From: Vibrio breoganii
GTDB taxonomy: Bacteria; Pseudomonadota; Gammaproteobacteria; Enterobacterales; Vibrionaceae
Direction of reading: 5' to 3'
DNA: 64,000 nt
NCBI RefSeq assembly: GCF_001677275.1
Contig: NZ_CP016177.1
Location: forward strand, 1,302,001 to 1,366,000
In this document: positions 42,014-52,124 of the stretch, in pieces
How positions within the stretch are numbered: the first letter of the stretch is position 1
Layout of the letters: the number at the start of each line of letters is the position of its first letter
The notes under the pieces: model-generated
Told to the model about the DNA's origin: nothing
Database searches by the model: none
What the model saw: only the letters and a program-made list of their open reading frames with translations
Made by a program: the position numbers and the translations under genes

Positions 42014-45000
42014 TGAAGATCCTTAACCTCACTTTCGAAAACCTAAACTCCCTCAAGGGTAAATGGCACATTGATTTCTCATCGCCTTCTTTTGTGGAAA
42101 GCGGTTTGTTTGCCATTACCGGTCCAACAGGAGCGGGTAAGACCACCATACTCGATGCCATCTGTTTGGCTATCTATCACGAAACCCCAAGACTGGGCGG
42201 GATCTCAACATCAAACAATGAAATCATGACTCGTGGCACAGCCAGTAGTAGTGCAGAAGTAGAGTTTGAGGTTAAGGGTAAGGCGTATCGTGCCCACTGG
42301 AGCATGCGCCGATCTCGCAACAAGGCGGATGGCAATCTGCAACCAGCGACGGTTGAGTTAGCCGAGGTAGAGTCTGGCACCATTATCGCCGACAAGGTTA
42401 AAACAAAGAATGAGCAGGTCAACGAGATAACGGGACTAGATTTTTCTCGCTTCACTAAATCCATGATGCTTTCTCAAGGCCAATTTGCCGCATTTCTAAA
42501 TGCCAATGCCAACGATAGGGCTGAATTACTAGAAGAACTTACCGGCACCGAGATCTATGGTCTTATCTCAGAGCGCGTTCATCAGCACTACAGCGATGCA
42601 AAGGTTGCCTTGGGTCAGCTTAATGCACGCGCCGAGGGCGTTGCACTGCTGTCGCAAGAGCAACTTAAAGAGTTAAACGAACAACAAGTAGAGCTCACAG
42701 CATTAAGCTCAAGTCAGCAGTCACAGCAAACGTTATATCAATCACAGCTGAACTGGTGGGGGCAACAGCAGTCGCTAGAACAGAAAGTGACAACGCAACA
42801 AAGTAGCCTTGCTAATGCACAAGAAAAACATCACGCATTGCAACCCGACATTGAAAAACTGCAACGCAGTGCTCCAGCAGAAGGGATGCGTACCAGCTTT
42901 GAACTATGGGCCAACACCAAGTCTGAAAGCGAGCAATTAGAGACGCAAATTGCGGGTAAACAACAATCTATTGATGAACAAAACAAAGCCCTAGAGCCAC
43001 TTCAAGAAGGCGTACATCAAAACCAGCAACGACTGAATCAAGCAGTGGAGCAACAAACTCAATTACGAGAGTTAATTCAGCAGCAGATCGTTCCGCTAGA
43101 TACGCGCATTGCTGAGCAGAAAAAATCAGTGACAAAACAAACGACGGCAACTGAGGAATCGGTTCAGGCACAACAAGGTATAAACAAAAGAGAACTTGAG
43201 CTTTCAGCTGAGATAGAGTCCGCGCATAAAGGGATAACTGAAGGGAAAGTCTATTTAGACGCTCACGCTAAAGATGAATGCCTGCAAAGTGCCTTACCTT
43301 TGTGGATGCAGAGCTATAAGCAATATGCGCAATTGCTAACAAAGTCTAAGCAAGCAACGCAGTTGGTTACGTCTCTCAATAGTGAGCACAGTAAGGGCAA
43401 GCACACTCTAGATTCAACACAGCAAAAAGTGGAAGCGTCGAAGCGCGTTCTACTGGAAAAAACCAAGTTATTTTCTAGTACACAAGAGCAGTTAGAAGCA
43501 GCCCTTAAAGACGGCGACACGTCATCATTGCATGACCAACTGCAGGCTTTGCAAAGCAGCCACCCTGTTTATATAAGGCTGGAAAATGGCAATGATAAGC
43601 ATGCTGAGAACGGTAAAGAATTACTTGAGATTACTCAGTTTATAGACCAGCAAACAGCCTTGATTGCGAAAAATCGTCAACAGGTCACTGAACTTCGCAG
43701 CAAGCAGGCACAACTTGAGCAAAGTGTAGCGGATATTAGGCAGCTTCTGGATCAAGAAAGTGAATTGGCGAAGTACAGAACGCAGTTAGATAACCATACG
43801 CCGTGCCCGCTGTGCGGATCTGCCGAACATCCTGTGTTGCAGTTCAGCGACAGTAGTGTTGATGTGACTAACTTGCTGACGAGGCAAACAGATACAAAGC
43901 ATCAACTCACTCAAACAACGACAGAGCTAAAGGAGCAAGAAGCACAGTTAAATACGCAGCTTAGCCATCAGCAGCACGCTGAGAAAAGGCATCCAGCTCT
44001 GTTACGAGAAAAAGAGAAGATACAAGAACTGTGGGGCACGCTTACCGCATCACTTGGCTTAGTTTTAGAGCTAGGTGACAGCCAAGGTGTTGAGCGCCTG
44101 CTGAAGAAAAACGACGAACAGCAGAAGAAAATCAATGCTCAGCTTAAGCGTTTGGACAACCTTCAGAAAAATCGAGATGAAGCGAATAAGGCGCAGCAAG
44201 AGTGCCAAGCCTCTGTTTCACTATTGTCTGATAATCTAAATGCACAGTCGAACGCCCTTGCTCTTATCAACAGCAAACTGGAATCTGCGCAAAAGGAAGC
44301 CAAGCAATGGAGTGATGAGGCAAGCACTGTTTGGAGTGAATTGGCGGCAGAGGTCAAAGCGTCAGGATTTGATTTGCCAGAGGTCGATACTGAGCAGTGG
44401 TTTAACCAAAAGCGTGAAGACCTCACTCGCTGGCTAAAACTGACCACCGAAATACAGCAATCAGAGCAGCAGTTAGATAGATTGCGTACTCAAAGTCTCG
44501 CTTTGGAAGAGACGCTAGCTTCTGCAAACGCAAGGCTTGAACAAGAGCGCTCTCGCTTAAAAGAGATGCAATCAATCCTGCTAATTGATGAGAAACAGCG
44601 CCAAGGGTTATTTGCGGATAAATCGGTAACCGCTGAATCTGAAAGAATGCGCCAAGAGGTGGATGGGGCAGAAAAGCGCTATAAAATCGCTATAGAAAAT
44701 AGAGATTTATGTAAGAGCACAATTGCCACGTTATCGGGCGAGTTAGCGTCAATGCACCAGCAGAAACAGCTTGTTGGTGATAAATTATTACAACACACCA
44801 AGGCATGGGAGAGCGAATTACAATCGAGCCCTTTCTCTTCCATTCATGAGTTCCAAGCAGCGTTACTGTCTAAACAAGAAAGAGATGCGCTCACTGCAAA
44901 GATTGAAGAGAGTAAACAGAATCTAGAGCATGCCAAAGCAACGCTTGCTAGCGCAAGTTCTGCATTGGTGGCACATAAGCAAGATGCAGACGAAAAAGGC

Positions 45001-45687
45001 TGGGAGTTGCAGCCTCAGGCAATCCTTGAACAAGAATTTGCCCTTATTAAGCAAGAGGCTGATCAGACGCTGAAACAGCAGGGCGAAATTACTCAGCAGA
45101 TCGCCTCTGATCAAGCTAATCGTCAGCGCCTAAGCGGTTTGCTAGATGAAATAGAAAAGTTTGAGCAAGAGTACAATGATATCTCACACTTGAACTCACT
45201 GGTGGGCTCGGCAAAGGGAGATAAGTTTAGAAAGTTTGCTCAAGGTCTAACCCTAGAGAACTTGGTGTATCTTGCGAATAAGCATTTAGCGCGTTTTCAT
45301 GGGCGATATGAACTGCAGCGTAAGTCTGATGATGGTCTTGCACTGCAGGTACTGGATACCTGGCAAGGAGATGCGGTGCGTGATACCAAGACCTTGTCCG
45401 GTGGTGAGAGTTTCTTGGTCAGCCTTGCATTAGCCTTGTCTCTGTCGGACTTGGTGAGCCATAAAACTAGTATTGACTCGCTATTTCTTGATGAAGGCTT
45501 TGGTACGCTTGATGCGGAAACCCTGGATATGGCACTCGATGCACTCGACAACTTGAATGCGTCGGGCAAGATGATCGGTGTTATTAGCCACGTAGAGGCG
45601 ATGAAAGAGAGAATACCTTTGCAGATCAAGGTCTCGAAACGAAGTGGTCTTGGCGTCAGTGAACTTAGCCGAGAGTACGCCTTGTAA
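42013..45687 (+). CDS. sbcC: nuclease SbcCD subunit C
   Basis: 1224-aa SMC/Rad50-like ATPase. Walker A GPTGAGKTT at 37-45, long antiparallel coiled coils on both sides of the zinc hook CPLC (about 598-601), signature LSGGESFLVSLALALSLS (near 1128) and Walker B SLFLDEGFGTLD (near 1157). It tethers DNA and drives the SbcD nuclease. The coiled-coil part is Gln-rich and accounts for the size being larger than E. coli SbcC (1048 aa). Start overlaps sbcD stop, so the two are coupled; a terminator follows. Confidence 0.96.
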   Translation: MKILNLTFENLNSLKGKWHIDFSSPSFVESGLFAITGPTGAGKTTILDAICLAIYHETPRLGGISTSNNEIMTRGTASSSAEVEFEVKGKAYRAHWSMRRSRNKADGNLQPATVELAEVESGTIIADKVKTKNEQVNEITGLDFSRFTKSMMLSQGQFAAFLNANANDRAELLEELTGTEIYGLISERVHQHYSDAKVALGQLNARAEGVALLSQEQLKELNEQQVELTALSSSQQSQQTLYQSQLNWWGQQQSLEQKVTTQQSSLANAQEKHHALQPDIEKLQRSAPAEGMRTSFELWANTKSESEQLETQIAGKQQSIDEQNKALEPLQEGVHQNQQRLNQAVEQQTQLRELIQQQIVPLDTRIAEQKKSVTKQTTATEESVQAQQGINKRELELSAEIESAHKGITEGKVYLDAHAKDECLQSALPLWMQSYKQYAQLLTKSKQATQLVTSLNSEHSKGKHTLDSTQQKVEASKRVLLEKTKLFSSTQEQLEAALKDGDTSSLHDQLQALQSSHPVYIRLENGNDKHAENGKELLEITQFIDQQTALIAKNRQQVTELRSKQAQLEQSVADIRQLLDQESELAKYRTQLDNHTPCPLCGSAEHPVLQFSDSSVDVTNLLTRQTDTKHQLTQTTTELKEQEAQLNTQLSHQQHAEKRHPALLREKEKIQELWGTLTASLGLVLELGDSQGVERLLKKNDEQQKKINAQLKRLDNLQKNRDEANKAQQECQASVSLLSDNLNAQSNALALINSKLESAQKEAKQWSDEASTVWSELAAEVKASGFDLPEVDTEQWFNQKREDLTRWLKLTTEIQQSEQQLDRLRTQSLALEETLASANARLEQERSRLKEMQSILLIDEKQRQGLFADKSVTAESERMRQEVDGAEKRYKIAIENRDLCKSTIATLSGELASMHQQKQLVGDKLLQHTKAWESELQSSPFSSIHEFQAALLSKQERDALTAKIEESKQNLEHAKATLASASSALVAHKQDADEKGWELQPQAILEQEFALIKQEADQTLKQQGEITQQIASDQANRQRLSGLLDEIEKFEQEYNDISHLNSLVGSAKGDKFRKFAQGLTLENLVYLANKHLARFHGRYELQRKSDDGLALQVLDTWQGDAVRDTKTLSGGESFLVSLALALSLSDLVSHKTSIDSLFLDEGFGTLDAETLDMALDALDNLNASGKMIGVISHVEAMKERIPLQIKVSKRSGLGVSELSREYAL

Positions 45688-45711
45688 GCCTAAGTACATA
45701 ACTAAACACAA

Positions 45712-45739
45712 ACAGTCGCACCTATAGCGACTGTTTTTG
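45712..45739 (+). terminator. intrinsic terminator of sbcDC
   Basis: ACAGTCGC/GCGACTGT stem with a seven-base loop, followed by TTTTTG. Confidence 0.85.
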
Positions 45740-45795
45740 TCTTGAATGTCGCTATTGTGGAACAAGATTTAAAATTGATTCTATAAGGGTTGGCG

Positions 45796-45990
45796 ATGGT
45801 TAAGTGGGGCGTGGGTATAGCGGTTGTGTTGGCGTTGTTGAGCCACTGGGAATTGGCACTCATCGCGGTGATTTGCATCCCAATTGCTATGGTGGCTATC
45901 CCTACAATGATCATCACGGCAGGTGCTACTATTGGTGTGTTGTTGGCGAAAGGTCTGTTGATCTTATTGCTCATCTTGATCTTTGGCTAA
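45796..45990 (+). CDS. small inner-membrane protein, 64 aa
   Basis: 64 aa, almost entirely hydrophobic, with two or three predicted helices (VGIAVVLALLSHWELALIAV, MVAIPTMIITAGATIGVLLA, LLILLLILIFG). AGGG is 6 nt before the ATG at 45796. No family recognised. It lies after the sbcC terminator and 26 bp before a YjbR-like gene, so the two may form a unit. Confidence 0.65.
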   Translation: MVKWGVGIAVVLALLSHWELALIAVICIPIAMVAIPTMIITAGATIGVLLAKGLLILLLILIFG

Positions 45991-46016
45991 TCACTTTAAA
46001 CGGTGTGGAGTGTGTG

Positions 46017-46379
46017 ATGGACTACCAAGAGTTCAACCAATTTTGTAGCTCATTTAAGGCAACAGATCATGTTGTGCAATGGGGTAATGCCGACGTCTGG
46101 AAGGTAGGCGGCAAGGTGTTCGCTATTGGGGGATGGAGTAAAGACAAAACACCCGCATTCACGTTCAAAACCTCAGATCTAAATTTCCAGTTTTTAAGTG
46201 ATCACGATGGATACATACCAGCCCCTTATTTTGCCAGCCGCGGAATGAAGTGGATCCAGCAGGTGGATAGCAGTGGCCACTTGGATGAAGAGCTAAGATA
46301 TTATATCTCTGAATCTTATCGCTTGGTTGCTCTAGGTTTAAGTAAACGCAAGCGCGCAGAGTTTGGGATTGAGCTCTAG
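46017..46379 (+). CDS. MmcQ/YjbR family protein
   Basis: 120 aa. MDYQEFNQFC, VVQWGNADVWKVGGKVFAI, FKTSDLNFQFL and YRLVALGLSKRKR follow the MmcQ/YjbR family (CyaY-like fold, predicted DNA binding). Function unknown. The ATG at 46017 follows GGAG; the longer frame upstream overlaps the membrane-protein gene out of register and is not used. Confidence 0.85.
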   Translation: MDYQEFNQFCSSFKATDHVVQWGNADVWKVGGKVFAIGGWSKDKTPAFTFKTSDLNFQFLSDHDGYIPAPYFASRGMKWIQQVDSSGHLDEELRYYISESYRLVALGLSKRKRAEFGIEL

Positions 46380-46520
46380 TCTTCTGAGCTCTAGACTTCT
46401 TCTCTCGACATCTCACTGTTACCACTTCAACATGCTTGTTACTGTCAAAGTGTACTAAACTCACTCATCTGACCACATTAAAGTTAATGTATCTACTAGT
46501 TCGGAAAAGGAGAGCCCAGC

Positions 46521-47087
46521 ATGTACCCATTTTTTCGCCTTGCTAAGGTGTATTGGCAAGCACGAAAACAATCTTCATTAAAGATAAGTGATAAAACGAC
46601 GACGTATTTTTCTTGTCGTCCATGGGATCTCGATATTTTCAACGAGCTTAATAATGGCCGTGTGTTAACCCTTTATGATCTCGGACGAACGGCGTTAGGC
46701 ATTCGTTGTGGACTGATGACCGTGCTAGCAAACAAACGCTGGGCATTAGTGGTAGCAGGGAGTTCGGTACGCTATAGAAAGCGCATCCATATGTTCAACA
46801 AGATCACTATGCACACTCAATGTGTAGGCTTTGATGATAAATGGCTTTATGTGGAGCAATCCATGTGGGTAAAAGGGCAGCCATGCTCATCGGTACTGAT
46901 ACGAGCCGGAGTAACGTCTAAGAAGGGGATTGTAAGCCCTAATGAAGTATTAAATGCAATGGGCGAACCCAATCAATTTGGAGAGCTACCTCTTTGGGTT
47001 AATGAATGGGTAGATTCAGAGCAACATCGTCCATGGCCGCCATTGGATGGTGAAGTCGAGGCTGAACCACAAACCGAGCATGCGTGA
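46521..47087 (+). CDS. hotdog-fold acyl-CoA thioesterase-like protein
   Basis: 188 aa. The hotdog fold is indicated by TTTYFSCRPWDLDIFNELNN and NNGRVLTLYDLGRTALGIR, similar to the THEM6/4HBT_2 group, and VAGSSVRYRKRIHMFNK. Thioesterases of this type cleave acyl-CoA; substrate length is unknown. GGAGAG is 8 nt before the ATG. Monocistronic. Confidence 0.82.
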   Translation: MYPFFRLAKVYWQARKQSSLKISDKTTTYFSCRPWDLDIFNELNNGRVLTLYDLGRTALGIRCGLMTVLANKRWALVVAGSSVRYRKRIHMFNKITMHTQCVGFDDKWLYVEQSMWVKGQPCSSVLIRAGVTSKKGIVSPNEVLNAMGEPNQFGELPLWVNEWVDSEQHRPWPPLDGEVEAEPQTEHA

Positions 47088-47094
47088 TTCAGAC

Positions 47095-47119
47095 AGGAAG
47101 CTTCACATCAGAAGCTTCC
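47095..47119. terminator. possible terminator hairpin
   Basis: AGGAAGCTTC/GAAGCTTCCT with a short loop between convergent genes; no long T-run, so its strength is uncertain. Confidence 0.5.
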
Positions 47120-47142
47120 TATCCTTTATTTAGCGATGTTCG

Positions 47143-47919
47143 TTAAAAATGCGCGGCCCATCCTAGCAAGAAGCCTTGTGACGCCGTGTCGTAGGCAAAG
47201 GTATCCCCATTGTCATAGTCTACCCAAGTGGATTTGTACGCTAGGTTTAAGTCCGACCAACCATTGATGGCATAACGCACTCCAGTTTGTATTGAGCTAG
47301 TAAAGTTGGTGTCTCCACTCAGTCCTATATCGCCATTAAAATAGACACTCCAGCTTTCGGTAAGAGGGGTAGTTAAGCGTGCGCCAATCAAATAATCCAC
47401 CCAATCTTCTTCTAGGTTACTAGAGTCGTCAATGACACCGTTTTGAGAGCGAACCCGAGTATCGATGTCATTGTCCCACCAGCGAATACCCGCCATGTAG
47501 TCTACAAAGCCAAAGTCATACTGATAACGTTTGAAGACTTTGGCTTCTAAAACACCTTGTCGAATGTCCATGCTGCCACTAACAACATTGAAATCTTGCT
47601 GTAGCAAGGAATCAGTTTTGCCTGACAGTTTCATGAAGCTGTAGTCGATATAGAAGCCCCATGTATTCTTATACACACTTTCCCAATGACCCATCGCACC
47701 CATATCAATCTTGTCCATGATGAATTTTGGATCGACATCGACATCGGCAGAGAGGTTATTGATCTTGCTGTCGCCACGAATATTCAGAGCGAGGGCATAT
47801 ATCTCAATAGAATGTTGCCAGTTGGAGCTAGAGGTATCGGGATCGTTGGCAAAGGCATCGGATGAAAAGGCTAGCGCAAGTGACATAGCGAGTAATGAAT
47901 GACAAGTAAGGTTTTTCAT
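47143..47919 (-). CDS. outer-membrane protein of unknown function
   Basis: 258 aa. Signal peptide (KNLTCHSLLAMSLALAFSSDAFA) and a mature chain of amphipathic strands with aromatic belts, ending in Phe (LGWAAHF), as in outer-membrane barrels. YMAGIRWWDNDIDTRV and LNLAYKSTWVDYD are typical strand-turn segments. ATG at 47919 gives the signal peptide; upstream codons are not needed. Role unknown. Confidence 0.78.
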   Translation of the reverse strand: MKNLTCHSLLAMSLALAFSSDAFANDPDTSSSNWQHSIEIYALALNIRGDSKINNLSADVDVDPKFIMDKIDMGAMGHWESVYKNTWGFYIDYSFMKLSGKTDSLLQQDFNVVSGSMDIRQGVLEAKVFKRYQYDFGFVDYMAGIRWWDNDIDTRVRSQNGVIDDSSNLEEDWVDYLIGARLTTPLTESWSVYFNGDIGLSGDTNFTSSIQTGVRYAINGWSDLNLAYKSTWVDYDNGDTFAYDTASQGFLLGWAAHF

Positions 47920-48149
47920 TGGGTCACGAATCCTTGTGTATGAAAAATCAAAGCAAATCTGTATACCGCTTGGGGTTGTACCCATACGGTCATGTTAATT
48001 CAGTATGGCACAATCTAATTAAATGAAAGGGTTAGGGGGATTATTGTTTGTGGGTTCTGTTTTAAGTCATTGGTGTGAGTCACCAATATTTGTCGACTCT
48101 AGGAATGAAGATGGTAGGGATAAGAGAAGTAGGATGTTCCAGTTACAAC

Positions 48150-48173
48150 AAAGCCCGCTAAAAAGCGGGCTTT
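48150..48173 (-). terminator. terminator of the tRNA-Val operon
   Basis: AAAGCCCGCT/AGCGGGCTTT stem with a four-base loop, 11 bp beyond the second tRNA gene on the minus strand. Confidence 0.85.
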
Positions 48174-48183
48174 ATCATAAATT

Positions 48184-48260
48184 TGGTGGGTCCGGGCGAA
48201 TTCGAATCGCCGACCCCTACCATGTCAAGGTAGTACTCTAACCAACTGAGCTACGGACCC
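48184..48260 (-). tRNA. tRNA-Val(GAC), distal copy
   Basis: 77 nt including encoded CCA. Acceptor GGGTCCG/CGGACCC, D arm with AGCTCAGTTGGTTAGAG, anticodon stem CTACC/GGTAG with loop TTGACAT (anticodon GAC, codons GUC/GUU), and TTCGAAT in the T loop. Identical to the proximal copy, 42 bp away. Confidence 0.95.
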
Positions 48261-48302
48261 AAATTTTGTTGTTCAATACGATTGCAGGTTAATGCAAGAG
48301 GA

Positions 48303-48379
48303 TGGTGGGTCCGGGCGAATTCGAATCGCCGACCCCTACCATGTCAAGGTAGTACTCTAACCAACTGAGCTACGGACCC
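48303..48379 (-). tRNA. tRNA-Val(GAC), proximal copy
   Basis: 77 nt, identical to the other copy, with the same anticodon loop TTGACAT and encoded CCA. Both are transcribed from the promoter at 48399-48427. Confidence 0.95.
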
Positions 48380-48398
48380 ATCTTCTTGAACGAGAGTG

Positions 48399-48427
48399 AT
48401 GTTATCGATAAGCGGGGTAGGGTTCAA
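48399..48427 (-). promoter_or_regulatory. sigma-70 promoter of the tRNA-Val operon
   Basis: On the minus strand TTGAAC, a 17-bp spacer and TAACAT, about 20 bp before the mature tRNA. Confidence 0.65.
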
Positions 48428-48625
48428 GCACAAATCTTAGGTTTGTGAACTGTTTGCCGTTTTTGTAATCGAACAAGGACTTTTTTGATTGAAATGCGAT
48501 CAATGCCATTGGAATTCACTAAAGAAAATAAACGCGTCTTTTCAAAGAATAAACACTTAGGTATTTGAATTCTTTGTTGAATTTGCCATTCTCATACTAG
48601 TGACTGCAATTAACTAGGAAAGGGA

Positions 48626-49645
48626 ATGACTCAGGCAGAACAGTCTATCAACCTTGTTCGAATAGAAGACGTTAAGTTTTTCGTCGATCTTTTGATGCAA
48701 ATCGATGCGGATGCGTACCAAATTCTTCGTCAAGCCACCATCCCTAATGATATCAATAGTGACAATAGCTACGACTGTTTGCCCGAAAGTGCAATGTTAA
48801 ATGCTCTTGAGGTGTTAGGTTCGCACTATAGCAAAGAAGAGCTAGGGGTCATTTTTTGGGAAGGGATCCGCAATAGTTATATGCCGACCTTTGTGTCGCA
48901 ACTCTCCGAACATGACTCAGTGCTCGATGCCTGCCACGAACTGACTGAGCTTGTGAAAATCTCATCACCAAACTCAAAGGTGTATCCAACGTTTACCGCT
49001 GGATCTTGGTGGCTAGTAAGAGAAAAGCTCGGCCAAAAAGAATCTTGGTATGAAGACGCAGAGGTGTTTTCTGTGCTGTTTATGGTGGAATTCATTCGCT
49101 CTATTACTGAGGCGACGTGGAAACCTGAGCAGATCTCTTTAGTCAGTGATCATAGTGACCTCTATACCAGCTTACCCACTTTGCACAATGTTACGTTTAT
49201 CCATCAGCGCTCTGCCACCGCTATCAAGATCCCTGAAGCGGTAATGGAGAGAGTACCGAGTTTTTATAAGAGCTCCAGTGTCTCGAACAGTGTAAAGCCA
49301 ATTTTGTTCAGTGAGCCTACTTTCATGGATACCTTTAGGCTGGCTATCTCGCCTTACCTGTCTATGGGGAAACTTCCGGTAAAGCTTGCCGCTGAGATAC
49401 TAAGAATGAATGTACGAACCTTACAGCGCCGTCTAGAAAAGGAAGGCTTAGTGTATAAGGCGCTCATTGAAGATATGACCTTTGAGCTGATAATAGAGGC
49501 AATGAAAACCTCTCAAGAATCTATTACCACCATTGCCAACCGATTTGGCTATTCGGATGCTGCTCATTTCACCCGCGCTTTTAAGCGTCGTTACAATCAA
49601 ACTCCTAGAGCGTTCAGAAAGTCTCTTACAAACGAGCCTGAATAA
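48626..49645 (+). CDS. AraC-family transcriptional regulator
   Basis: 339 aa. The C-terminal AraC DNA-binding domain has both helix-turn-helix units: LAAEILRMNVRTLQRRLEKE and ITTIANRFGYSDAAHFTRAF, ending RYNQTPRAFRK. The N-terminal 230 residues are of the Arabinose_bd type seen in OruR/GadX-like regulators. It is followed 240 bp later by a secreted amidohydrolase, a DUF3299-like protein and an OprB porin, all in the same direction, which are its probable targets. Confidence 0.87.
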   Translation: MTQAEQSINLVRIEDVKFFVDLLMQIDADAYQILRQATIPNDINSDNSYDCLPESAMLNALEVLGSHYSKEELGVIFWEGIRNSYMPTFVSQLSEHDSVLDACHELTELVKISSPNSKVYPTFTAGSWWLVREKLGQKESWYEDAEVFSVLFMVEFIRSITEATWKPEQISLVSDHSDLYTSLPTLHNVTFIHQRSATAIKIPEAVMERVPSFYKSSSVSNSVKPILFSEPTFMDTFRLAISPYLSMGKLPVKLAAEILRMNVRTLQRRLEKEGLVYKALIEDMTFELIIEAMKTSQESITTIANRFGYSDAAHFTRAFKRRYNQTPRAFRKSLTNEPE

Positions 49646-49885
49646 ATGGATTGTTTTAACTCATGTCATTAAATGGCAATTATTAAAAGTGGAAAGTCTT
49701 TAATATCACTCCTAAGTTATTGAGTGTTACAGAAATTAACTCTCGGATTTCAATCCTGAAGATGATGTAACTGTAGGAAAGCAAAAAAGACCTACCCAAT
49801 GGCTTCATTGTTAGATGGATATAACGTCATTAAACCTGACGAATCACGATGGATACTGAGTTTGACGCTTTATAGGAAACAACAA

Positions 49886-51259
49886 ATGAAAAACGTTTTG
49901 AAACTTTCAGCAGTTGCAATTTCATGTTCTCTGGCATTTTCTGCCTCAGCAGCAACGACCATTTTTAAGAACGTCGATATCTTTAACGGTACAGAAGACA
50001 AGTTGTATGAAGATCACCATGTAATGGTTGTCGACAACAAAATTGCTCAGATTTCGTCGAAAGAAATCACTGCCGAAGATGCGACAGTCATTGATGGCGA
50101 AGGCAAAACCCTTATGCCTGGTTTGATTGATGGTCACGCACACATCATGATCAACTACAACTTTGACCAAATTGAGAAGAATAAAGACCTTACAGACATC
50201 TCTATTAACTCAGTGACTGTAGCGGAGCGCTTTTTGCAAGATGGCTTTACTACGGTTCGTGATATGGGCGGCCCAGCATTTGGTCTAATGCGTGAGATTG
50301 AAGCGGGCAATGTAGCCGGTCCTCGTATTTACCCATCTGGCGGATTCATTTCGCAAACCTCTGGCCACGGTGATTTCCGAGACCGCTCTGATGCGGGCTT
50401 CTCTATTCAATCTGCGGGCGATATTTCAAACTTTGAGCGTATGGGCATTGGCGCAGTCGCTGATGGCGTACCTGAGGTGCAAAAAGCAACGCGTTTGAAC
50501 CTGCGTAACGGCGCGACACAAATTAAGATCATGGCTGGTGGCGGCGGTTCATCACGCTTTGACCCAATCGATACCACGCAATACTCAGTTGAAGAGACGT
50601 GTGCCATTGTAGAAGCAGCAAAAGACTGGAACACCTATGTAGCAGCGCACGTATTTAACGACCGCTCTGTAAATCGTCTTCTCGATTGTGGCGTGAAAAC
50701 CTTCGAGCATGGCTTCTTCATCAATGATGAGACTATGCAGCGTATTTCTAAGGAAGGCGGTTATGTAGTTCCGCAAATGTGGGGATTGTCACCAGACCTT
50801 GCGAAGAACCCATTGATGCCTAAAGATAAACTGCCTCTTATTGCTGAGCTACGTAAGAAGTACGGCACATTCGGCCAACGTCTTCTAGAGAACGATGTGA
50901 AGGTTGTATTTGCTTCTGACTATGTGGGTGTGAATTCGGATGCAGAACGTGCACGTCGTTATGAGATCTACTGGCGTGCTGAAGCCTTTGGTAGCAACTA
51001 CGAAGTACTGAAGCAGATGACGTCTAATGCAGGTGAGATGCTGGCTATGTCAGGTCCTCGTGGTACGGCTAAAGGTAAGCTAGGTGTCATCGAGAAAGAT
51101 GCAATCGCCGATATCATTCTTGTTGAGGGTAACCCTCTAGAAGACATGTCTGTGATTGGCGCGACTGACGCTTGGTTTGACGCGGACCCAGAGTACAAAG
51201 AGATTGAAACCATCAAGCTAGTTATGAAAGACGGTAAGATCTATCGCAACAAGCTGTAA
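49886..51259 (+). CDS. exported metal-dependent amidohydrolase
   Basis: 457 aa. Signal peptide (KNVLKLSAVAISCSLAFSASA). The imidazolonepropionase-like amidohydrolase barrel has LMPGLIDGHAHIM (metal HxH), GATQIKIMAGGGG (bridging Lys), AAHVFND and KTFEHGFF (His ligands) and VVFASDYVG (Asp). Relatives include periplasmic dipeptidases and other C-N hydrolases; substrate unknown. AGGAAAC precedes the ATG at 49886. First structural gene after the AraC regulator. Confidence 0.87.
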   Translation: MKNVLKLSAVAISCSLAFSASAATTIFKNVDIFNGTEDKLYEDHHVMVVDNKIAQISSKEITAEDATVIDGEGKTLMPGLIDGHAHIMINYNFDQIEKNKDLTDISINSVTVAERFLQDGFTTVRDMGGPAFGLMREIEAGNVAGPRIYPSGGFISQTSGHGDFRDRSDAGFSIQSAGDISNFERMGIGAVADGVPEVQKATRLNLRNGATQIKIMAGGGGSSRFDPIDTTQYSVEETCAIVEAAKDWNTYVAAHVFNDRSVNRLLDCGVKTFEHGFFINDETMQRISKEGGYVVPQMWGLSPDLAKNPLMPKDKLPLIAELRKKYGTFGQRLLENDVKVVFASDYVGVNSDAERARRYEIYWRAEAFGSNYEVLKQMTSNAGEMLAMSGPRGTAKGKLGVIEKDAIADIILVEGNPLEDMSVIGATDAWFDADPEYKEIETIKLVMKDGKIYRNKL

Positions 51260-51355
51260 TCAATTCTGATTAGTTAACTATCTAGTATTCAATAACCAGT
51301 GTTTAGTATCTAGGCAGGGCAATATGTCCTGCCTCTTTTCTTAAGGTATCTGTAA

Positions 51356-52036
51356 ATGAAGTTGTTAAAACGAATTCTGCTAGGAAGCGCATTGTTGTTC
51401 TCACTGAACCTATTAGCCAAGGATGTGGTAGCCCAGGAAATGGAACCAACATTATGGCAAGACTTGCTTCCTCAAGTAGAAACGGTTGAAGACCCGTTTG
51501 CAGCGCTAGATCCTAATCAGCTTTACGATTTGGGCACAATAGCCCGCTACCGTGATGCTCAGAAGGTAGAAGGGTTTACACCTTCTAAAGAATCACAACA
51601 AGAGATTGAAGCGTTAAAAGCGAATTTTGCCAAATCGAATATTGATGTCGATGAGTTATTTGTTCAGCGTGAAACGATCATGCAGCAACGTACTAAGCTT
51701 GCGACTCTACCTAATACAGAGCTACTTAATAAGGCTCATCGCATACCAGGCTTTATTACTCCTGTTGAAATGGAAGGCACAAAAGTGACTAAGTTCTTCT
51801 TAGTGCCTACTGCAGGTGCGTGTATTCATACGCCACCGCCACCACCTAATCAGATTGTATTGGTTGAATACCCGGAAGGCATTGAGCTAGTCAGTTTGCA
51901 AACACCAGTTTGGGTTGAAGGCGAGCTGTTTAATGAAGCTGCAAAAGCAAATGTGAACTACAGTGACGGCGCAAGCAATGTTGAGACGGTATATCAGATG
52001 TCAGCGCAGGAAGTCGAACTGTATCAAACCAACTAA
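51356..52036 (+). CDS. exported DUF3299-like protein
   Basis: 226 aa with a signal peptide (about 1-26, LLFSLNLLAKDVVAQ). The conserved segment FFLVPTAGACIHTPPPPPNQ is the hallmark of DUF3299 and includes an exposed Cys and a proline run. Preceding region is helical and charged. Function unknown. It lies 96 bp after the amidohydrolase and 88 bp before the porin, in the AraC-linked operon. Confidence 0.78.
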   Translation: MKLLKRILLGSALLFSLNLLAKDVVAQEMEPTLWQDLLPQVETVEDPFAALDPNQLYDLGTIARYRDAQKVEGFTPSKESQQEIEALKANFAKSNIDVDELFVQRETIMQQRTKLATLPNTELLNKAHRIPGFITPVEMEGTKVTKFFLVPTAGACIHTPPPPPNQIVLVEYPEGIELVSLQTPVWVEGELFNEAAKANVNYSDGASNVETVYQMSAQEVELYQTN

Positions 52037-52124
52037 GTTATTCGATTGATGGCGCATAAAGGGCGTCATTGAGTAACAAATACCACTAAAATACAAACAA
52101 ATCATAAAGATATCAGGGTGTGAC

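Noticed and set aside
45804..46016. Upstream extension of the YjbR-like gene
   Set aside because: It overlaps the small membrane-protein gene in another frame, and a good start with GGAG exists at 46017.
48023..48241. 72-codon frame overlapping the tRNA region
   Set aside because: It covers a terminator and most of a tRNA-Val gene on the other strand.
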